A stretch of DNA of 64,000 bases, taken from assembly GCF_035083965.1 (NCBI RefSeq), contig NC_089739.1, positions 7,552,001 through 7,616,000 of the forward strand. The letters are read 5' to 3'. The translations under genes and the position numbers were made by a program. The notes below the pieces were generated by a model. The model ran no database searches. It was not told the origin of the DNA and saw nothing but the letters and a program-made list of their open reading frames with translations. This document shows, one piece after another, positions 59,979 through 64,000 of this stretch (position 1 is its first letter; each line of letters opens with the position of its first letter). Source of the DNA: Branchiostoma lanceolatum. Lineage: Eukaryota > Chordata > Leptocardii > Amphioxiformes > Branchiostomatidae.

Positions 59979-60420
59979 TTTCAAAATCTTATCCAGTTGC
60001 TTGAGTAATTATTTTGGCGTATCTTATTACCTGGATGTCTAACCTTCATCAACGTAGCTATTCAATTCTTTTTTCCTTCATTGGATAATGACTCTGATAA
60101 GAGCATTTCTGAAACTTATAAATGTGCGCTGTGCATTAAGCGGCAACACAGACTCTAGGTGGTCGTTTGAGTCTTAACATAGTTCAGTTTTCCTCTCCTG
60201 AAGGATCCGAGGTGCAACTTTAAGCGCTATAAACAATTTACGTCAAGCCTGTGCATGGAAGCAGCCCCTACATGTTATCAACAGCGACGGTATATACTAC
60301 ATGCACATACTGTTTGCTAACTTCTAGCTTGAAGTACAGGTACGGTCGCTGTGGTTTCTTCCAGCTGAACTATCGCATCGTCTTCTTGGTCTTCTCTTGA
60401 TCGGTGGTGTCGTATCATCA

Positions 60421-62477
60421 TCACACACCCCCTGGAAGATGCGAAAACATCCAGTATTACAATCTAGAATGTAACACTTCTGTTGACAAATCTTCATCAA
60501 AGGTAAGCTTTTACGTCGACAAGAAAACATAAAGACGCGTCCTAAGAACGTGCTTTGCCCTGACGACAGTGACGTGCATACATTCGAACGCGTCTTAGTA
60601 GAACGTTCTAACGCTCTCCAAGAACATGCTTTGCGCTGACGTGCACACATTCGAACGCATCTAGAACGTTAGAACGCGTTCGAATGTCAACGAGAATGAT
60701 GTTTGATGTGATGTAAACAGTATTTTTAGTCCTCGTAAATCTGAACTCTTTATGTTTAAAGACAAATATTTTGCTTACCGGTAGGCAACACAGTCGGCAT
60801 TCCGGTTGGTTCAGCTGTGTGGGTTGAAGCAAAAAGAAGTGTTATTGTGTGTCATAAGTCTCCACGCTATCATTAAATTAATGTTTTAACCCCGAGGTTC
60901 ATGTCATCATTTTGTGTCTTTTTGATGTGTCAGCACGTCTTTGTGAGTCGACTATATTTAGCATACCCTATTGTAACTTATAATTTCATGTCTTTTGGAA
61001 GCATCAGTACGTCTTTGTGAGTTAACAATGTTGAAAGTGTTTGTCTATACTAGTCTAAGAAGAAGAGGAAGAAGAAGAAAATACGAAAAACAATATGTTT
61101 CCGTGAAGGTGATCACAAAAAGATTGCACACCTTCGCATTCCTGGTCCTCGCCAACAGTGATCCAATTACCGTTGTAGCACATTCTACTAGCCGTTCCGA
61201 CTGTTCCAGCAGGGCATTCGTATGTGCAGACTGTACCGGCCCCGTAGCTGCTGCTCCCCGTGCAGCTATGTCCGCTGAACCCAGCCAAGTCTCCAGGCTG
61301 ACTACAAGATCGACCTGGAAAGCAAGCACCGGGTCAGAATATTTGTCGGGAATGGTCTTCAAACACGTGCACTTTCGGAATAAATTCCAAATAATAACCA
61401 CGTGAAGACATATCACTCCGTATTCCATATACAATTGTAAGAGGTAAAAGGTGATTCAAAACATCGGCAAATGGTAACGACATATTGGTCTTTATTACAA
61501 CATCCAGAAAGCATACTTTAGGAAACATCGTAAAAAGCTGTTAAAGTGTGTGTCAATCGCAGTACTATACTGACGGCTCCGCTGCTAAGGCGTCGCCAAA
61601 AAATCCCTGTACGTCCTCTCAAATATTTCTTATAATATTGCGATATACCTAATATAACGTTATACCTACAGGAACACTGTATTCCCTTGGATTTCTGGTA
61701 TCTCCTTGTAGACCTCTGGAACTTCTTCCACTCTCCCGGGCGGCCTCTGCACGTCCTTGTCTTTGGTCCCCCTGTCCATTTACATCCGGCGTTACACGTC
61801 CATGTGCACACGGTGCCTTTGTTGTACGTTCCGTCGTTTGGATTGCACACGCGCTGTGTGCCGGGGATGTTCCTCTCCTTGCATTTCGGTGCTGAAATGG
61901 CAAAAATGATTGATAGAGGTGAGCTCGATCTAGCAATTCGAAGGCATAGGCTATACTGCTTCTTGGGACAGCATGTTTAGCTTTATTGAACTGATGAAAT
62001 ATCCGTAGCATTCTCACATTTCCAAGCATTAGAATATTCATAACTGATGAAAATCGAATAGAAGAAATGTTTAGGTAAGGCCCATGTGTATGAGCTACCA
62101 ATATGAATGACTGTTCAGTTTTCGATTACAAATCAAAATACGTGAAGTATCTAAAGAAGCCAACAAAATACACCCTAACATGCTAATTTCTCCACGTTTT
62201 GTAGGCGAAAAAAGCTACATTCCTATTAAAATATGCCACTATCTCAACCGCACCATAACAAGCGACTGTAACACCAGAACTAGTTTTGCCGCGCAAAAAT
62301 ACTGTCTTGCAAGTGTAATCAAATCAATCATTCTACGACTCGACCCTCCTTGTCACAAGATGTAATCTGCATTAAGAAGTATACCCCACATAAAAGAACT
62401 CACTTTTCCTTCTTCTCGCAGAAACGGTGACGAGTGCAGCCAGCACTATCAGGGACAGTAGCAGCAGTCTGGAATAG
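60421..62477 (-). CDS. Secreted cysteine-rich protein C (two sushi-like domains, no third domain; 5' end outside)
   Basis: Five exons on the minus strand: 62477-62404, 61891-61670, 61314-61132, 60814-60779 and 60431-60421; the tiny first exon must lie beyond 64000. They add up to 526 bp, in frame if exon 1 gives 5 or 8 bp, so about 177 residues. Signal-peptide exon YSRLLLLSLIVLAALVTVSA, basic RRRK, sushi-like domain 1 (CNPNDGTYNKGTVCTWTC, GCKWTGGPKTRTC, GRPGEWKK), sushi-like domain 2 (GAGTVCTYECPAGTVG, CYNGNW, ending QECE), tail AEPTGMPTVLPTGGV and TGA. The donor after domain 2 is GTGTGC, weaker than the others. The EGF exon of B is absent. Sequence is closest to B. The product name is not recognised. 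Confidence 0.66.
60533..60692. repeat. ATTCGAAC/GAACGTTCTAA minisatellite in the last intron of gene C
   Basis: Two to three units orthologous to the array at 48836-49072 in gene B, including AGAACATGCTTTGCGCTGAC and CATTCGAACGC(A/G)TCT. Confidence 0.75.
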
Positions 62478-64000
62478 CTGGAACATTAAAATAAGCATAT
62501 TCAAACGAATGTTATTCGATAAAGATTTCCCCCTGGCCCATTTCCAATGATTGTATGGTGCTCAAGTTTTACAAACACTATGTATGATGATACATATCTC
62601 TATAGGCGACATGCCTGTTTTTCATTTCTGAACTCTTAATATTTTCTCCTTCACAGCTGCTAGGGTGGTATGTGGTGTGGTAGTGGAATGTAGGAGATTC
62701 CAGAGGGAAGAAAATGAAAGAAATCCCGCCCACTACTAGGAAAGCATAGAATCGTATAACATGGCATAAAAACAACAACAAAACAAACCCGACTGAGCGA
62801 AACCTACGTCTAGAGAGTAATGAAACCGGGTGGTCACCAGGGTCCCGAATACAGTGTATGTTCTTGTAAGGTTTTTGTAGACTGATTTTCAATAGAATTA
62901 AGAGCCACGGAGTTTTGCACACTTATTGGGTATCTAAAGAACACTAAGTTTCGTTCTTCTTAATCTCGAGCCCCGGGAAATCAGTCTACAGATCTAGATT
63001 CTGAATACTTGAATAAGCACAACGCGTATTCAGGACATAATTCTATCACTCTAGCAGCCGTGAAAGATACATCTATATTTTCAGAAGTTCACTGCTTATT
63101 GTTTGAATGCACACACATGACAGTGCATATAATATCAAAATCAAGAAACATGAGCGCAAGAAACGATATATCTTGGGCCCTCCCTCATTCACTATATATG
63201 AGATTGATGCGTGCGTGGATGTCATCCAAATAATAAGTCAGTATGGCCTTATACCCCCATTCCACTTGGACGGCGATCTCACCGCACGCTCGCTGCAACC
63301 GAGAAGTTAACAGAGCGCTCAACGAATTTCTTGGACAAAAAACTAATCATTTTACGCTTTGTGTGTTTTGTTGTCTTTTCAGTCATACTTTTTTATTTTG
63401 CATGATATTCCAGTTATGAAGTCAAGGGGGGTTACACAATTCCGATTGAGGTCGCAACGAGAGCGCAACGCGATCGCCGTCTAGTGGAATGGGGGCCTAA
63501 CCAGACGAGAAAATATGTGTGACGACAATGCGAGGGCGTAGTTGGAATGGGAAGGGCTGGCGAAGTAAGAATTAAGTTCGTCTTTCAAACATACTAGTGA
63601 AGATTATCTCCTCTAATTAGGAAGTCCGTCTCATCGCGTATGAAAAGGTGTGCACTACAAATCGAGACAACAAATAAGAGGAAGACCTCTTAGATTTGTC
63701 ATTGTACATCCCGTGGGGAAAATAGTAGCGCAAAAACTAATTGTTTTAAGTTCTGATTGACAGTTAGCCACCGGACACGTCAAACATGACGTAAGCAAAA
63801 CGATTAACATGCTTGCTATGTTCGTTTTACGTACATGTAGTAATTACACCAGTGACCTTGCAGCAAAGTTGACATGCCATTGTGATTTTATGTATACGCA
63901 CGCGCCCAGTAATCACCAGTAATTATTTTAGGCGTTGAGCAGCTATTTAGAAAATAGCTCTCCAGGATCGATCAAAACAACACGACACGTTTTGTGATAA
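62478..64000. other. Intron 1 of cysteine-rich gene C (partial)
   Basis: No exon found up to the right edge. It contains the terminal-inverted-repeat element at 63254-63497 and a block at 63500-63870 matching 54230-54660 of gene B intron 1. Confidence 0.5.
63254..63497. mobile_element. Terminal-inverted-repeat element, intact ends
   Basis: CCCCCATTCCACTTGGACGG at the left and CCGTCTAGTGGAATGGGGG at the right; arms reach about 46 bp. Non-coding, same family as 57494-57899. Confidence 0.8.

Larger units (their letters stand above)
59615..60054. mobile_element. Penelope-like terminal fragments in inverted arrangement, with 14-bp target duplication
   Basis: Two copies of the same 3' region face outward (left one minus, right one plus), arms about 190-200 bp and nearly identical. 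The flanks are TAGCTATTCAATTC at 59601-59614 and 60055-60068, a perfect 14-bp duplication. The paralogous site in unit B (about 48210-48222) is uninterrupted. No protein coding remains. Confidence 0.85.
57208..60420. other. Intergenic between cysteine-rich genes B and C
   Basis: Holds nested terminal-inverted-repeat elements, a LINE fragment, a (CA)n tract (about 58540-58622), the start of duplication unit C and the Penelope-like inverted pair. No additional gene recognised. Confidence 0.5.
58600..64000. repeat. Segmental duplication unit C (partner 46920-54700)
   Basis: Collinear with unit B in exons, introns and 3' flank, with an added Penelope-like insertion (59615-60054) and without the EGF exon. 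The offset falls from about 11.8 kb on the left to about 9.2 kb on the right because of these and other indels. Confidence 0.75.

Noticed and set aside
61649..62101. 150-residue minus-strand ORF
   Set aside because: It runs through an intron and the wrong frame of gene C exon 3.

Overview
This is an animal nuclear genomic window with intron-containing genes, canonical GT-AG splice sites, and tRNA-type SINEs, LINE and Penelope-like fragments, and foldback elements. Tribbles begins MNIYRS, very close to vertebrate TRIB2, NSMCE2 has almost the human length, and introns are short to moderate. An invertebrate chordate, most likely a lancelet (Branchiostoma), fits best; this is inference. Every gene recognised lies on the minus strand, so transcription runs from high to low coordinates.

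Left part (1-30.6 kb), conserved housekeeping and signalling genes. The first coding exon of an ASAP-type Arf GAP is at 4772-4897, and its remaining exons lie off the left edge. A complete five-exon NSMCE2 (MMS21 SUMO ligase) spans 7031-9945, with a TCTCGCGAGA promoter near 10.7 kb. A complete three-exon Tribbles pseudokinase spans 14588-29625. ASAP, NSMCE2 and TRIB genes are also linked in human (ASAP1, NSMCE2 and TRIB1 on 8q24; ASAP2 and TRIB2 on 2p24-25), so this looks like an ancestral chordate linkage group.

Right part (35.7-64 kb), a tandem array of three related secreted cysteine-rich genes that I could not name, here called A, B and C. Each has a tiny first exon, a signal-peptide exon, a divergent sushi-like exon, a second sushi-like exon, an optional third domain, a short GMPT-type tail and a minute last exon. 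The third domain differs: TSP1 in A, calcium-binding EGF in B, none in C. All domain exons are phase 1-1. B and C also match in introns and flanks, so they come from a recent segmental duplication; A is older. None of these coding sequences is seen as one continuous ORF. I assembled them by splice sites and phase, and A and B close in frame at 235 and 219 residues.

Mobile DNA is dense between and inside the genes. It includes a Penelope-like GIY-YIG remnant with hammerhead-ribozyme-like motifs, an inverted pair of the same element with a 14-bp target duplication in C whose empty site survives in B, hAT-like foldback MITEs, nested terminal-inverted-repeat elements, a perfect 93-bp palindrome, SINEs and several minisatellites.
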